The position numbers and the translations under genes are program-made. A DNA stretch of 64,000 nt, from the NCBI GenBank assembly GCA_964016875.1, contig OZ024730.1:33151795-33215794 (forward strand). Direction: 5' to 3'. This stretch comes from Fallopia convolvulus. Lineage: Eukaryota; Streptophyta; Magnoliopsida; Caryophyllales; Polygonaceae. The notes under the pieces are model-generated. The model had not been told where the DNA came from, made no database searches, and was given only the letters and a program-made list of their open reading frames with translations. Below are positions 45,574 through 56,252 of the stretch, one piece after another. Within the stretch, counting starts at the first letter, position 1. Each line of letters begins with the position of its first letter.

Positions 45574-45960
45574 TTACAGAGCAGTTGTCATACTAGGCAG
45601 GACTGGATAATCAACATCCAATTTCGCCTTCTCCACATCAAAAGGCTCACTACACTCCTGCAATACCTGGATACGGCCCAACCTTCTGTAGTAATCTTGA
45701 ACCTTCGCTCGTGCAATATCAGCTTCGGCCAGAAAGGACTCTGCTTGCAACACTCTAGTTTCCAGATCCGAATTCCTTTGTAACCCTAGCTCGTAGCTTT
45801 GTAGTAATTGCTCATATTTTGCTTTGGAATACTCTGAGCTTTGAGTGCCAAATAAAATATGCTCCAGTCTGGCTACCCTTGCATACAAATCCATTACAGG
45901 CTCTGTATTCAGTTGTTCATCCTGGTCTTCGTCGCAATATAAAACAATTGTTCCAAACAC
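45574..45960 (-). CDS. Small coiled-coil protein, member 5
   Basis: The open frame reads from 45960 to 45574. The first ATG is at 45894 (MDLYARVARLEHILFG); upstream, a GGGAGTAG site at about 45962 could be a splice acceptor for an earlier exon, so the true start is uncertain. A long predicted coiled coil (KAKYEQLLQSYELGLQRNSD, LETRVLQAESFLAEADIARA) is followed by the family core KVQDYYRRLGRIQVLQE and the acidic tail EPFDVEKAKLDVDYPVLPSM. It is about 200 bases downstream of member 6, same strand. No known domain. Confidence 0.5.
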   Translation of the reverse strand: MFGTIVLYCDEDQDEQLNTEPVMDLYARVARLEHILFGTQSSEYSKAKYEQLLQSYELGLQRNSDLETRVLQAESFLAEADIARAKVQDYYRRLGRIQVLQECSEPFDVEKAKLDVDYPVLPSMTTAL

Positions 45961-46094
45961 TACTCCCTGGCCTTATTCAATAAAAGGTCATCGAAAGCAA
46001 CAAATACATTAAATAAAGAAAACCCTTCATCAAAAAGGATGTCGGCTGCGAATAGGACCCAAAAGGGAAAAAGTAACAACAATCATAGTAAACC

Positions 46095-46379
46095 CTAAAC
46101 CGCCCTAAAAAGCCATTGAACAGATGAATTACCAGAAGAACCTTGATCAGGGTGTTGTGGCGGCGGCTCAGGTTCTTCCTTCGGAGAAGGAGGAGGATAG
46201 CTCAAATCCTTCAGGCCCTCCACGCATCCTAAGCCTGTGAACAGGATTTTTATTTTCAATTCCTCAGCCTCAAGCTCCTCGATTTTCTCCCTCGCCCGAC
46301 GCAATTGCAGTTGTCGCCGGCACAGTTTCCTCTCCAAATCGGCTTCTTTTTTTAACTCGGCCTCATACGTTGCGTTCAT
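46095..46379 (-). CDS. Small coiled-coil protein, member 6
   Basis: A 94-residue frame from ATG 46379 (MNATYEAELKKEADLERKL). A highly charged helix (RRQLQLRRAREKIEELEAEE) ends in LKIKILFTGLGCVEGLKDLS, aligned with LKDYYxRLGRxxVL, then YPPPSPKEEPEPPP. So the DYY part of the core is lost while LEAEE and the YP tail are kept. In another frame just upstream (ATG at 46457) lies MDAGCGCDSDV, reminiscent of the Cys cluster of members 1-3. One indel at about 46385-46420 may have separated it. Confidence 0.45.
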   Translation of the reverse strand: MNATYEAELKKEADLERKLCRRQLQLRRAREKIEELEAEELKIKILFTGLGCVEGLKDLSYPPPSPKEEPEPPPQHPDQGSSGNSSVQWLFRAV

Positions 46380-46479
46380 GTCGAAGCAATCAGCTCTCCA
46401 ACGTGCAGCAAACGCAGATCTGGTACATCAGAATCGCATCCACACCCTGCGTCCATGGTGAAGAGGAAATAAAATGGAG

Positions 46480-47525
46480 ACGGAAGTGAGTGATTACAAA
46501 CAAGAGAGATTGCTCGATGGAAAGTGGGAAGATGGGGAACTATTGGGAACCCTACACCCTTTTTATAGCCCGATGTCTCGCCAAAAGAACCCCAAAAGGC
46601 TTTTCCTCTTTTTTTTTTTTGAAAGGTCGTCTAGTCCTATTTTGTTTTTTGACTTAACCCAGTAATTTATTTATATATATATATATAGAATAATTTATGT
46701 AAGTGACGATCCGACTTAAAGTCTCCCTCCCTCCCATTCTCATATTTTCAGATCTGAGGAAGTGAGGAGTTCGTCCGACAACTGCCCAAATTTGACGACC
46801 CAAATGTCCGGTCGGTAGTAGCCCATCTGGCGGCGCTCCATCAACGACCAGTCCGGCTCCCGGCCATCTCCCAAGCACTCGTTCAGCCCGGTCCGGGTAC
46901 CTCCAATAACCTGATCTGCACAACTCCTTCGTCTGGCGCCCGTCCATCAACAGGCGATCATCTTTGGCCGTCACCTACGCTCGTCCATCTGCCGCACCGC
47001 TCTCCGTCCACTCAAGCGCCAGTCAAAGCTGGAGGGTAAGTCTTCTGGACCCAATTTGAAGAACCCTAAATGTATGTCGACCCCCAAATTGTTCAACCCT
47101 ATAAAGTCTACAATAAATTAGGCCTCCAATTCAGTCATGTAAACCCCCAATTGTAGAGCCCTAATCTTGAAAATGAAGCTAAAGGACCCGATTGACTTAG
47201 GCCAATTCAATCTTACCATTTAAACATTGTTTGTTCCTAATAAATCTGATCATTCAGACATATCTATCATCCTCTTGTTGGATTTAAAAGTTTATTCGTT
47301 GCTTATGTTCATAATTGGATTGGCTTTTAGTTAGAGTTTCAGTTATTTCTCTTTATTTTATAAATACTCAATTGTTGTCTTGGACTGGATTAATGAGAAT
47401 AGGTTACTAAGTTGCCGACTTGGATTCTCACCCAAAAATATATCTATCTTATATTTGAACCCAGGTGACAACTGGGGGATTGTAGAATAGAAAAAAAAAT
47501 ATCTAATTGCTACCACTCCGAAAAA
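46480..47525. other. Intergenic, (TA)n run, no gene seen
   Basis: A short TA microsatellite lies at about 46669-46688. A GC-richer stretch at 46720-47030 has an open frame on the minus strand (46654-46974) with no domain; I do not call it. This region should contain the promoter and 5' UTR of the GRF gene. Confidence 0.4.
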
Positions 47526-48976
47526 ATGACAATCGAAGAAAGGCGTCCAGGATCTTCGTTTAGCTCTTCAAACTCTCGGCAAAGAGGGATTTCCGAATCG
47601 TTTTCTGCAAAGTGCTACCATGATATCCCTGCAAGTTTGGTAACTTGCAAAAAACCTCCAAATTGTGGGAAGAAGTTCTATGGCTGTACAATGTGGAAGG
47701 TAAGTTGCTCCAAATTTCGGCTTTAATTACTTAATTTCACCATTAAGTTGCGACTTTTTTAATGTTATGCGTGCGCCGTTGCTTTTGTTCATGAACCTGG
47801 TCTTGCCGCTAGCTGGAGTGTTGTGGGTTCGGCTTGTTGGGTGTTGAGGGATAATAGGGAGTCGGCTTTGCTGGTGGAATGGGGAGAAAATTGTGGCTGT
47901 AATTTTGAAAGAACGCATGGTTTTCATTGTTTGGGTAATTATGAGAAGTTCATCATGAGATTGTAATCTTTTTTGTTCACTCGTACGAAAAGATGTTTGC
48001 TTCTACGTGAATAATTAATAACTTACACAATATAGTTTCTGGTTTTCTTTGAGAGTTTGGACTAATATCATAATTCAACTTGGTCTACGTAGATAAAGGG
48101 GAATAAATAGAAGTGTGAAGAAACACAAGCAATATTGGATTCATTTTAGAGAGGGGAAAGAGATATATGATCATTAATTATCATAGTGTGCCCACCCCTC
48201 TACTACTATAGTTATTATGGAAGCTAATGGACCTAGACCCGTAATGTGCAAAAACCATTTCCACAGCCCGTACGGGGTTTCCTATCCGTGGAGGGAATCA
48301 TGGACTCATCCATTTTCCAGAAACAACGGGGCGGGCATTTCATATATAGTGTGCATTTCATAGTTTAAATAGTAGGATCGTATGGCGATATCGTCGAATA
48401 CGAGCTTTGGAAGACTTTTAAAGGTTTAAGTCGGAGAATGATCATATTAAAGTCTTCTGATAGGTGGAATCTAGATTGGGTATCAGTTTTTGAAGTCTTC
48501 TCCTTCAAGGTTGAATTTTTGGTCTGCAGTTCTATTACTGATATACATGATATTACTGATTTTAATGAAGTTTCAGTGGCAACTTCACCTGAACCAATCC
48601 ACATACTATTTAAACAGGCCATGGTTTTCAAGTTAAATAATCTTCCTACAGTTAAAAGGTTTTTGAGTGAAGATACACTTTTTCGAATTCATTTATCTTA
48701 GCATGTTAAAGGACAAAACATATTCATTCTTTATTTATTGATATTTGCTTGATTCCCTTTGAATTTTAGCATGGACAAGGATGTGGATATTTCAAATGGG
48801 TGAATGCTAATGAAGAATCGGTGTCGTTGAATGAGGGATTTGCTGAACATGCACATACACGCAATCCTGAAGATTTGGTTCAAGTGCTTACGAACGTGCG
48901 ACAAGAATATTCAGTGTTGAAAGTGTTACTTACTGTGGTGTTAGTTTTAGTAATAATAATGTTGTTGAAACTATGA
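47526..48976 (+). CDS. GRF-type zinc finger / membrane protein, two exons
   Basis: Exon 1 47526-47699, intron 47700-48769 (GTAAGT...TTTTAG), exon 2 48770-48976; 126 residues. The GRF zinc finger is split by the intron: KCYHDIPASLVTCKKPPNCG and KKFYGCTMWK, then HGQGCGYFKWVNANEE. Cys spacing and the final W fit the GRF family, whose finger binds nucleic acid in other proteins. An acidic/amphipathic stretch (HTRNPEDLVQVLTNVRQEY) and a C-terminal membrane segment (VLLTVVLVLVIIMLL) follow, so it is probably a tail-anchored protein. The reading frame is intact at both splice borders. The large intron contains a copy of the repeat at 8.3 kb. Confidence 0.7.
48225..48440. repeat. Partial copy of 8.3-kb repeat in GRF intron
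   Basis: It matches about 8300-8520 and 34870-35090, including ACGGGGTTTCCT, GGACTCATCCA, a GTGCATTTCAT motif and AGGATCGTATGGCGATAT. This is the only copy outside the segmental duplication, so the unit is dispersed. Confidence 0.65.
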
Positions 48977-49081
48977 TCTTGTAGGCTTGTAGCTAGTTGT
49001 TTAATGCCATGTACTCTTCCTGTATTGGATGATCTTGTTTGAAACTACTTTTATTAAGGGTAAATCCTCGGACGATCTTGT

Positions 49082-49246
49082 TCAAATATAACTTAGACCC
49101 ATCTCCATCAGGCTCTTCATATTCACTAATTGTTCTTGACTTTGCCTCTCAATTTCAGCCCTAAACGCCCCTACCCTTTCTCTCAGTGATTTATAATGCT
49201 CATCAGACGAGAGCATCTCAGGTGCTATCAAGTGATTCTCATCCAT
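49082..49246 (-). CDS. Short charged ORF (54 residues)
   Basis: ATG at 49246, MDENHLIAPEMLSSDEHYKS, then LRERVGAFRAEIERQSQEQL, an amphipathic helix likely to form a coiled coil, and a stop at 49082. It lies 100 bases downstream of the GRF gene, convergent with it. No homologue recognised. It may be an exon of a larger gene or chance. Confidence 0.25.
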   Translation of the reverse strand: MDENHLIAPEMLSSDEHYKSLRERVGAFRAEIERQSQEQLVNMKSLMEMGLSYI

Positions 49247-49692
49247 CTCTTAGGAAGACGTTTCTTCAAGTTCATATGGCCTACCTTTTCCTTTCGCATA
49301 TTATAATATTACTTTTTTTAAAGAATAATATTGTATTATTATTATATAGTATCAAATAGTTGTTCATGTCTCAACTCTGACCATAAACAAACTATAAAAC
49401 AAAATAGATACATAATAAAGAAATACAGACATCATATCCAATATACACAGTTACACCAAAAGTAAGAGAATATCGATAAGCTAATACATTAGGGCTTAAA
49501 CAAATATGTGAAGTTGCCATATGACGTTTCCAATAGAATGCTCGTTCATAATTACTGAGAAGTTCAATTAGCGTGGATTATTCGCGTAAGTTTGCTTTAG
49601 CGGAAAGTAAGTTAGCATCAACAACCAAGATTGCAATCAATGAGGGAGACATAGACGTAGTCGGTCATCGGAGTAGAAACACCAGTGGAATC

Positions 49693-49965
49693 TCATGAAT
49701 ACCCATCTTTATCAACAACATTAAACTGCAGTGAAATTTGAATACGAGATTGACGGACCTTTTGGATTGCAACAGAGATGCGAGTGCCTCTCAACATAGC
49801 CTTAGAAGCAACAATAATCACCCATATACATAAAACAGAATCCATAATGATTCGGCCTACAGAGTCATCAATGGCAAGAAAACCACCGATGTGAATGTCG
49901 ATTGCCCTAACCGAACCGTAGAAACCCTGTGTGAACCAATTGCCAAAATACAGATTCGGATCCAT
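49693..49965 (-). CDS. Hypothetical 90-residue ORF
   Basis: ATG at 49965, MDPNLYFGNWFTQGFYGSVR; the middle has a hydrophobic stretch (MDSVLCIWVIIVASKAML) and the C-terminus is basic then acidic (QFNVVDKDGYS). I do not recognise it. There is no second copy in the window to test conservation. Confidence 0.25.
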   Translation of the reverse strand: MDPNLYFGNWFTQGFYGSVRAIDIHIGGFLAIDDSVGRIIMDSVLCIWVIIVASKAMLRGTRISVAIQKVRQSRIQISLQFNVVDKDGYS

Positions 49966-50375
49966 AGAGGGGAAAGAAAGAGATCTAGGGAAGACGGTTT
50001 ATGGATTCCATTAGCAAATTGAAATAGGTGTGTTGCCGATACATTGGAAATTGATTTGCCTATAAGGCGAAAATCAAAACAATAAGGCATGAAAAGTGCA
50101 TCATCGGAAGAAATTGAAATATTGAGATGAATTCAATCCCTAGCATGAAATTTTTTGTATGAGTTCATTTCGTGTAAGTGTGCAATACGTTATTTTTGCA
50201 GTGTGCAATTCTCGATATTTGGTATTCTTAAATTTACCTAGTAAGTATACTTAATCAACAAGGATAATGATAACGTATCAAATGTGCTATTAGTACAATA
50301 TAGAATTATTGTTTTATCAACATTACACATGTAAACTTGTACACAAAGGCAGACGACCCATCAACATGCACTTTC

Positions 50376-51309
50376 TTAAAGAAGCATCAAACTTGGAACG
50401 TATTCACAAATGTGATGAATGTAATCCACGTCTAGCCACCTAAATGACTTACCCATTTTGGAATCAAAGTTATAAATGATAAAGCACATATTTTCACTGT
50501 TACGGGGATCGTCTGGGTGTGTTACTACGTCATTGTTTCGCTTGACGTGTACAGCCCGTGCACTTGGGAGATCAAAAGTGTATTTCTTGATCCATCCCAC
50601 GTTTGACTCGTTAAAAACCCACATGGAAATTATGAAATCTGAGATAGCTAACGTGGAACCATCTTCAATTACTATAGCTCTGCTCATCCAACCCATTGAC
50701 GCGTTCAACTCTTGTGGCAGATCGGTTGTGTTGATCATTCTCGTTGACACCTCGAACGAAACCAACATCCACGTTGTTACACCATCAAAGTAATTATAGC
50801 ACACGAAGTATAACGCCCCCTTGAAGAAACATGGATTGATATACCACATACAATAATTCCACTTGATATCGTGTCGGGAGACTGGCTGCACCGTCCATGC
50901 AAAGGTCTTCACCCTAAAAACAACCACATACTGCAGCGTATGCGCGCAGAAAATGAATTTAACGATCTTGCAATCGTCGTTCTCCGAGTCGTATCCGATC
51001 CCAAGGTCGGCAACTTCTGCCCGTACAAATGGGTCGTCGTTACACCCGGGTACATCCGGCAATGTGCGGAATTTTTCAAGGGCGGGATTCCAGAGATGTA
51101 ATGGTGCGAATTCCTCCCTGAAAGTACCCTATCTCAAGAGAAACACGCCATCCATATAAGAGATTATGAACGACGATTCCATAACATCTGGATCACCAAG
51201 CGCAAGGAGTGAACCGGAAGTTGGGTTCATTGTCGTTTCTTGTCGAGTCACACAATCCTGGACCGGACCTTGTACCATCATAAGCATGCGTCGGTGATAA
51301 GTTGAGTGT
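50376..51309 (-). pseudogene. F-box/FBA gene copy 4, C-terminal part
   Basis: The FBA domain of the most diverged copy: RRMLMMVQGPVQDCVT, YMDGVFLLR, LHLWNPALEKFRTLPDVPG, DLGIGYDSENDDCKIVKF, VVFRVKTFAWTV and the end CEYVPSLMLL. An in-frame TAG follows FLLR at about 51129. The N-terminal F-box lies at 59150-59275, beyond the LTR element at 51315-59149. The two halves as they stand are not in the same frame at the join, so another small lesion is present there. Confidence 0.8.
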
Positions 51310-51314
51310 ACTAT
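51310..51314. other. Target duplication, left side of element 2
   Basis: ACTAT, against ACTCT at 59150-59154 on the right (4 of 5 match). Confidence 0.55.
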
Positions 51315-52490
51315 TGACTCGGCTAAAATCGTTGTTGCCAAGATCAAAGATAAATAACCCTAAACTACTAACTAGTACAGCAAGAAAGCAAGGGGTCGAA
51401 CCGAAGAGAATCGGGATTCTGATCAATCAGTAGGAAACTAGACAGGGGTTTTGGAGTTCAAGCAAACAAACAAACAAGCGAATATTGTTGAGATTAAATC
51501 AAGTGAAGGAAAGCAGAGTTCATTCAATCAATTCCACCTTTTTACTCATCCGATCATTGATTCATCCACTTTTCTAGTAATTCCCTAGTTAATTCCAATC
51601 CTTATAAAAGATTTCCGCTTGTCCACGGTCCAAGCGGAATTATGATAGGAACAAGAACGCTTAATTCAAATCATGCAAAATATTAAGGATAGAAGGATAT
51701 TAATTCATGCAATCAAGCTACGAGTCTCATTCATAAAATAACAATCAAACACTCTTTCTCAATTCTAGTCCACGGTCCTAGAAAACAGTTGTTTCAAGGA
51801 TAAATAAGGTTACACAGACAACAATCAAACAAATCCAAACAGTAGAATATCAATCAAATTCAACAAGTTGTGCACCAAGAGAAATCAATTGATAATCATA
51901 AATTAAGCACAAGAGTTTTGATATTAACCAAGGGATAGAAAAGTTACCAGAATCTCACGAAATACATAAAAAGGCTTCCTTGATTAAACAAACTCCAAGG
52001 GAAAATTAGTTCTCCATAATACTGAAAATATGCTAGAAATTGTCTCTTAATTGTGTTGTAACCCTAAAGTGAAACTCGAAACAAACCTTAAATAGTAGAA
52101 AATAAGTCCGAAAATATAAAAATACAAAAGATAAAATAAAGACGAAACGAAGGCGGCACTGAAACCCTCGATCCGCGAGCGCGGATCTTCTCTCTTGCCT
52201 CGGCCGCGGAACCCCAACGATCTGCGAGCGCGGAAATAATCCGCGGTCGCGGATCCAGCCTTCCTCCCCATCGGATGGTTTGCTTCTACCTCCGCACCGC
52301 GGGCTCGGATCTGATCCGAGGGTGCGGATCTTGACTCCTTGAACTTCAACTTCGAATTTAGGATTTTTGTCTTCCAAATCTTCAATTGTAGGCTTCTGCG
52401 ATATTACAGGTAATCACCTAATCTAGCCTAAAACACTCAGAAAATCCTAATACAAATACAGAATTACGTTGTACTAAAACCAGCGTATCA
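51315..52490 (-). repeat. 3' LTR of element 2
   Basis: 1,176 bases. It includes several CCGCGxxCGCGG palindromes at about 52170-52330, with one unit fewer than the other LTR. Confidence 0.88.
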
Positions 52491-52506
52491 AATTCCCCCA
52501 TACTTA
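52491..52506 (-). other. Polypurine tract of element 2
   Basis: On the minus strand TAAGTATGGGGGAATT, adjoining the 3' LTR; comparable with AAGTATGGGG in element 1. Confidence 0.6.
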
Positions 52507-53019
52507 GATCTTGCTCATCCTCGAGTAAGCTCAAAATAAATCTAACAATCAATCCTATCAAAGATCCACAAGAAGTAAAGGGAAATATGAAAAATCTACT
52601 CTCAACTCACAACCCAGACCCATGTAGAGAAATAGTGAGCAAAACAAGAAAGCTCAAATCACACACCTCACAGATACAGGATATAACACTCAAGCTCCAA
52701 AAAGTGTAGAGCAACCTAGGATCTACCCAATATCTAAAGTGTAATCCCCAAGCCCCAAAGTAGAATATGATCCTAAACACTCTGATTTTACCACTCATTC
52801 TACTTAGGCGCCCTTTCGGGTTTTCACCTAATCACTCTTTTCATTTTTCTTAGGTGTGCTCACAAATACTCACATCTCTCATAAACCTCATATTACCCCA
52901 GCCTAATGATGGTCCGGGTTACCTGCTTATTACCTGAGCCGCCCTTTCGGGTTTTCAGCTCATCCCAGGATTTTATATGCCTTTTTTCATATTTTTTATG
53001 GCTTTTTTTATTTTATTTT

Positions 53020-53046
53020 TTTATTATTATTATTATTATTTTTTAT
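53020..53046. repeat. TTA microsatellite
   Basis: About six TTA units in the 3' untranslated part of element 2. Confidence 0.8.
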
Positions 53047-53185
53047 AATTATGACAGAAATAAAATGCAATTGTACATATAATACAAATATAGCAGTGAA
53101 TCCCTTCCCCCATACTTAAACCCTTCATTGTCCCCAATGAAGCTAAGAAATAAAGACCAAAGTACAGAAGAAGGAATTAGAAGAC

Positions 53186-54452
53186 TCACTGCTGATCTGG
53201 TGGAGGGAATGATGGGTAACCTGGCCACTGTGTCTGCCAGAAAACAGCTGCCTGCCTCTGATGCTCATAAAATGCCTCCAATGAACGATCCATTGCATCC
53301 TGACGTGCAGACATGGCATCCTGACGAATAGATAAGTGCTGCATCCCACTCAACATCTGTCCATGGCAAACTGGAGGAAGCAGAAGTAGAAGCAGAAGTG
53401 GATGCACGAGTAGCTGGGGGAGGTGCACCCCAACCAACTGTAGTTTGTGGAGCAGGAGCCCACCCAGAAGGCTCAGAATAAAATCTAGCACGAAATGCAT
53501 CAGCCTGCTCATCCTAAACAACACCATCAGCCTCATACTCATCGCCAACAAACTCCTCTGCAGGAATGACTACATTAGGCTGCAGATGAAAAGAATACAC
53601 AGTATCGCCATACTGTAAATGTCCAGGTAGATGCAGATAAGCTGTAGCAGGATGCCCATGCAACCAAGTCCACCCGTCATCAACTGACCCTCTCAAACAA
53701 TTAGCCCTAACTAAAGCCTGGTGAGTGTATCTGTACCCATCAATCAAGTGCCGTCCAAACTGTGCCTCAATCTGCTCTCTAGAAACAAATCTGGTGGCTA
53801 AAAGAGTAACCATACCACCCAATCCAATTGACCCCCTCTTATCTGGATACTTCTCAGCAAACAGAATAAATAATCCGAACCAATCCGGGCAGTGAGACGG
53901 AAAAGGAAACAAGCATCTAATAATCCTCAAATCTCGAGCAAGAAGCTTGTTTGGCTCTCCCTGAGCGAAAAATGCCATGGCCAGACCCTTGTGACACAGA
54001 TGGACACAGGGATGGGGAATCTTACTGTGAAGCTCCCTAGAATGAGTGTTAAAAGGGGAGCCAGTAAGCGTATACCAAAAATCATAAATAGTGGGATCAG
54101 ACAGTATGCTCGTCCACCCATCAGTAGGTGGTGAAGTGATCCGAAAAATAAGACAGGCCTCCTCACGGGTCAAACTATATAATCTATCACAAGCATGAAA
54201 ACTCAAGACCCCATCAGCAAAGCGGAAAGTGGACAGAAACTCCATAGTAAGACCCTTATAAGTAGGCATAGCTAGAGAAGAGAAATTACCCAAACCCCCA
54301 GTCGCCAGTAACTGCTCTGTACACTCTCTAAGTCCCAAATTAATCAGTGTAGGGACATCAAAAAATTTAGAACTGACAAACTCCCTATCCTCATACTTAT
54401 CCCAAAGCTCTCTCTGTCCCTCACTCAGATGTTGTAAACCGTAATATGCCAT
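53186..54452 (-). pseudogene. Element 2 env-position ORF (Athila ORF1-like), disrupted
   Basis: ATG at 54452 (MAYYGLQHLSEGQRELWDKY). The domain has FLSTFRFADGVLSFHACDRL, YSLTREEACLIFRITSPPTD and LFPFPSHCPDWFGLFILFAE, the layout of Athila ORF1 and plant transposon proteins and of the ORF in element 1. It stops with TAG at 53514; the same frame then continues open for another 60 or so codons rich in A, P, T and S. The C-terminal coiled piece (IRQDAMSARQDAMDRSLEAF) is in yet another frame, so there is at least one nonsense and one frameshift lesion. Confidence 0.7.
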
Positions 54453-55540
54453 AGCTGAATAAATATTACAGAGTTGAGCAAGAAAATGACCAAGTTACTG
54501 AAATCCACGGCCTCGGACAGCAAATAAGGCGCGGACTGGACAAAAGAAATCCGCGGGCGCGGAAGATTGCCGAGAGCGCGGACAGGCAAAGAAAATCCGC
54601 GGGCGCGGAATTGTACCTCGGGCGCGGATCTGGAAATTTTCAGATCTGGAGCTCGTCGTCAATGGCGAATTCCGACCCACACAACTCAACACAATTCGTC
54701 TCAAACAACCCCAAATCCACTCCAAACAGCAAAAATCAAACTCTAGAAACAAGATTCGAGTACTAACCGATGTAGATCTAGTTCGATTGTGCTCCAAAAC
54801 TTCAATCCACACCAAACTTCGACTCCAACAATGGTGAACCGGGCTGCACACGAATCCGCGGGCGGGGAATGACACCGAGGTCGCGGATCTCTGGGTCGCG
54901 GATGGTGAGGGTGGCCGCGGGTGTGGTGATTTGGTGGTTGAAGGGTGGTGATGGTGGTGTTTTTGTTGTAAGGGGGTGTTTGGTGAGAGAGGAAGAATGG
55001 ATGTGGGGGAAAAAAATAGGTAGGTGGGGTAGGTGGGAAATTGTTATTTTATTTTCGGGTTTGGTTTGGTACTGGTTCGGGCTTTTTCGGAGGTTTCACC
55101 CGAAAACCTTTTTATTTCAGGGGTTTCACCTGAAAGCCTTTTATTTCGGGGATTTCACCCGAAAGCCTATTATTTTTATTTTTTTTATTTTTTTTTTTTT
55201 TTTTATTTTTTTATTTTTTTATTTTTTTATTTTTTTTTTATTTTTTTTTTTGCGAATAATTGATAAAAATCAGGCCAATCCGCGATCTCGGATCATATCC
55301 GTGGTCGCGGAATTTGCCGCGGTCTCGGATCAAATCCGGGGTCGCGGATAGAGCCGCGGGCTCCAACTCCTCTCGGACTGGTTTCTTTTGATGGGAAAAA
55401 TGGTATCTGCAAGTTAGCCCGACAAAAACAAAACGAATACTAAACTAAAAAGATAAAAAGAAAAGAAAAGAAAAACTTACCTCGGGTTGCCTCCTGAGCA
55501 GCGTCTTTGTTTAACGTCGTTTGGCCCGACGTCCTTATGC
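54453..55540 (-). other. Element 2 untranslated gap with GC palindromes
   Basis: About 1.1 kb between the protease and the env-position ORF. It contains palindrome clusters at about 54505-54625, 54851-54905 and 55277-55365 and a T-rich low-complexity run at about 55163-55250. Near 55490-55510 (minus strand) is CAGGAGGCAACCCGAGGTAAG, holding both the Athila GGAGGCAACCC motif and a splice-donor consensus. Confidence 0.6.
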
Positions 55541-56224
55541 TCAGAATGGATCATCATCAATCTGAAACTGGACCCTTTTTCCTTCATGTGCCATAGATAA
55601 TAGGCCCTTTGAAACATCAATTACGGCGCTCGCCGTCTTCATAAATGGACGACCCAACAGCAAAACTGGGTCGTATCTCCCCTTACCGATCTCTAGGACA
55701 TAAAAGTCCGTCGGAAAAATTAAACCATCCACCTGCACTAAGATATCTTCCAAAAATCCTTTCGGATGCGCTTTAGAGTGGTCAGCCAGTTCAATAGTAA
55801 TATTAGAATCCTGTAATGGCCCTAGGTCTAACTTCTCATAGATGCTAAGTGGCATGACATTAATGGATGCACCTAAATCAACCATAGAATGCTCAATTTT
55901 AGCCTCACCAATTGTAACGGGAACAGTAAACCTCCCTGGATCCCCATACTTCTTAGGCAATTGCCTTTGAAGCATGGAAGACACATTTTCAGTATTTTCC
56001 ACAAGATTAATTTTCTTAACCTGTCCCTTTTCTTTTTGTTTCCTCTTTATAGTACATAATTCTTTCAGAAATTTAGCAAACCGAGGAATACTTTGAACAA
56101 GTTTAAGTAAAGAAACATTTACCTCACACTTGGAGAAGGTTTCGAAAATTTCCTTGTCATTGGTTGGCCTCCTGGTGTCCTTTAGTGCCTCAGGAAACGG
56201 TGGAGCTGGTTTTTGTGAAGCCAT
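55541..56224 (-). CDS. Element 2 aspartic protease segment
   Basis: A 227-residue frame (MASQKPAPPFPEALKDTRRP). It includes VSLLKLVQSIPRFAKFLKEL, typical of the gag-protease linker of Athila-group elements, and a retropepsin-like domain: FTVPVTIGEAKIEHSMVDLG, ASINVMPLSIY and PVLLLGRPFMKTASAVIDVS. DLGAS occupies the catalytic loop. It ends QFQIDDDPF just before the GGAGGCAACCC motif, with no pol. In the direction of translation its 5' end runs in frame with the sequence before it, but the gag frame ends 30 bases earlier, so a frameshift separates the two. Confidence 0.8.
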   Translation of the reverse strand: MASQKPAPPFPEALKDTRRPTNDKEIFETFSKCEVNVSLLKLVQSIPRFAKFLKELCTIKRKQKEKGQVKKINLVENTENVSSMLQRQLPKKYGDPGRFTVPVTIGEAKIEHSMVDLGASINVMPLSIYEKLDLGPLQDSNITIELADHSKAHPKGFLEDILVQVDGLIFPTDFYVLEIGKGRYDPVLLLGRPFMKTASAVIDVSKGLLSMAHEGKRVQFQIDDDPF

Positions 56225-56252
56225 GGGGGGAAACGAAGGTCTGATATAGCCA

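Noticed and set aside
40767..46379. Plasmid or bacterial operon for the tandem small genes
   Set aside because: Introns, plant promoters and intergenic repeats are present, and no ribosome binding sites.
46654..46974. 106-codon minus-strand frame
   Set aside because: No domain, no start context, and a tail that runs into a TA microsatellite.
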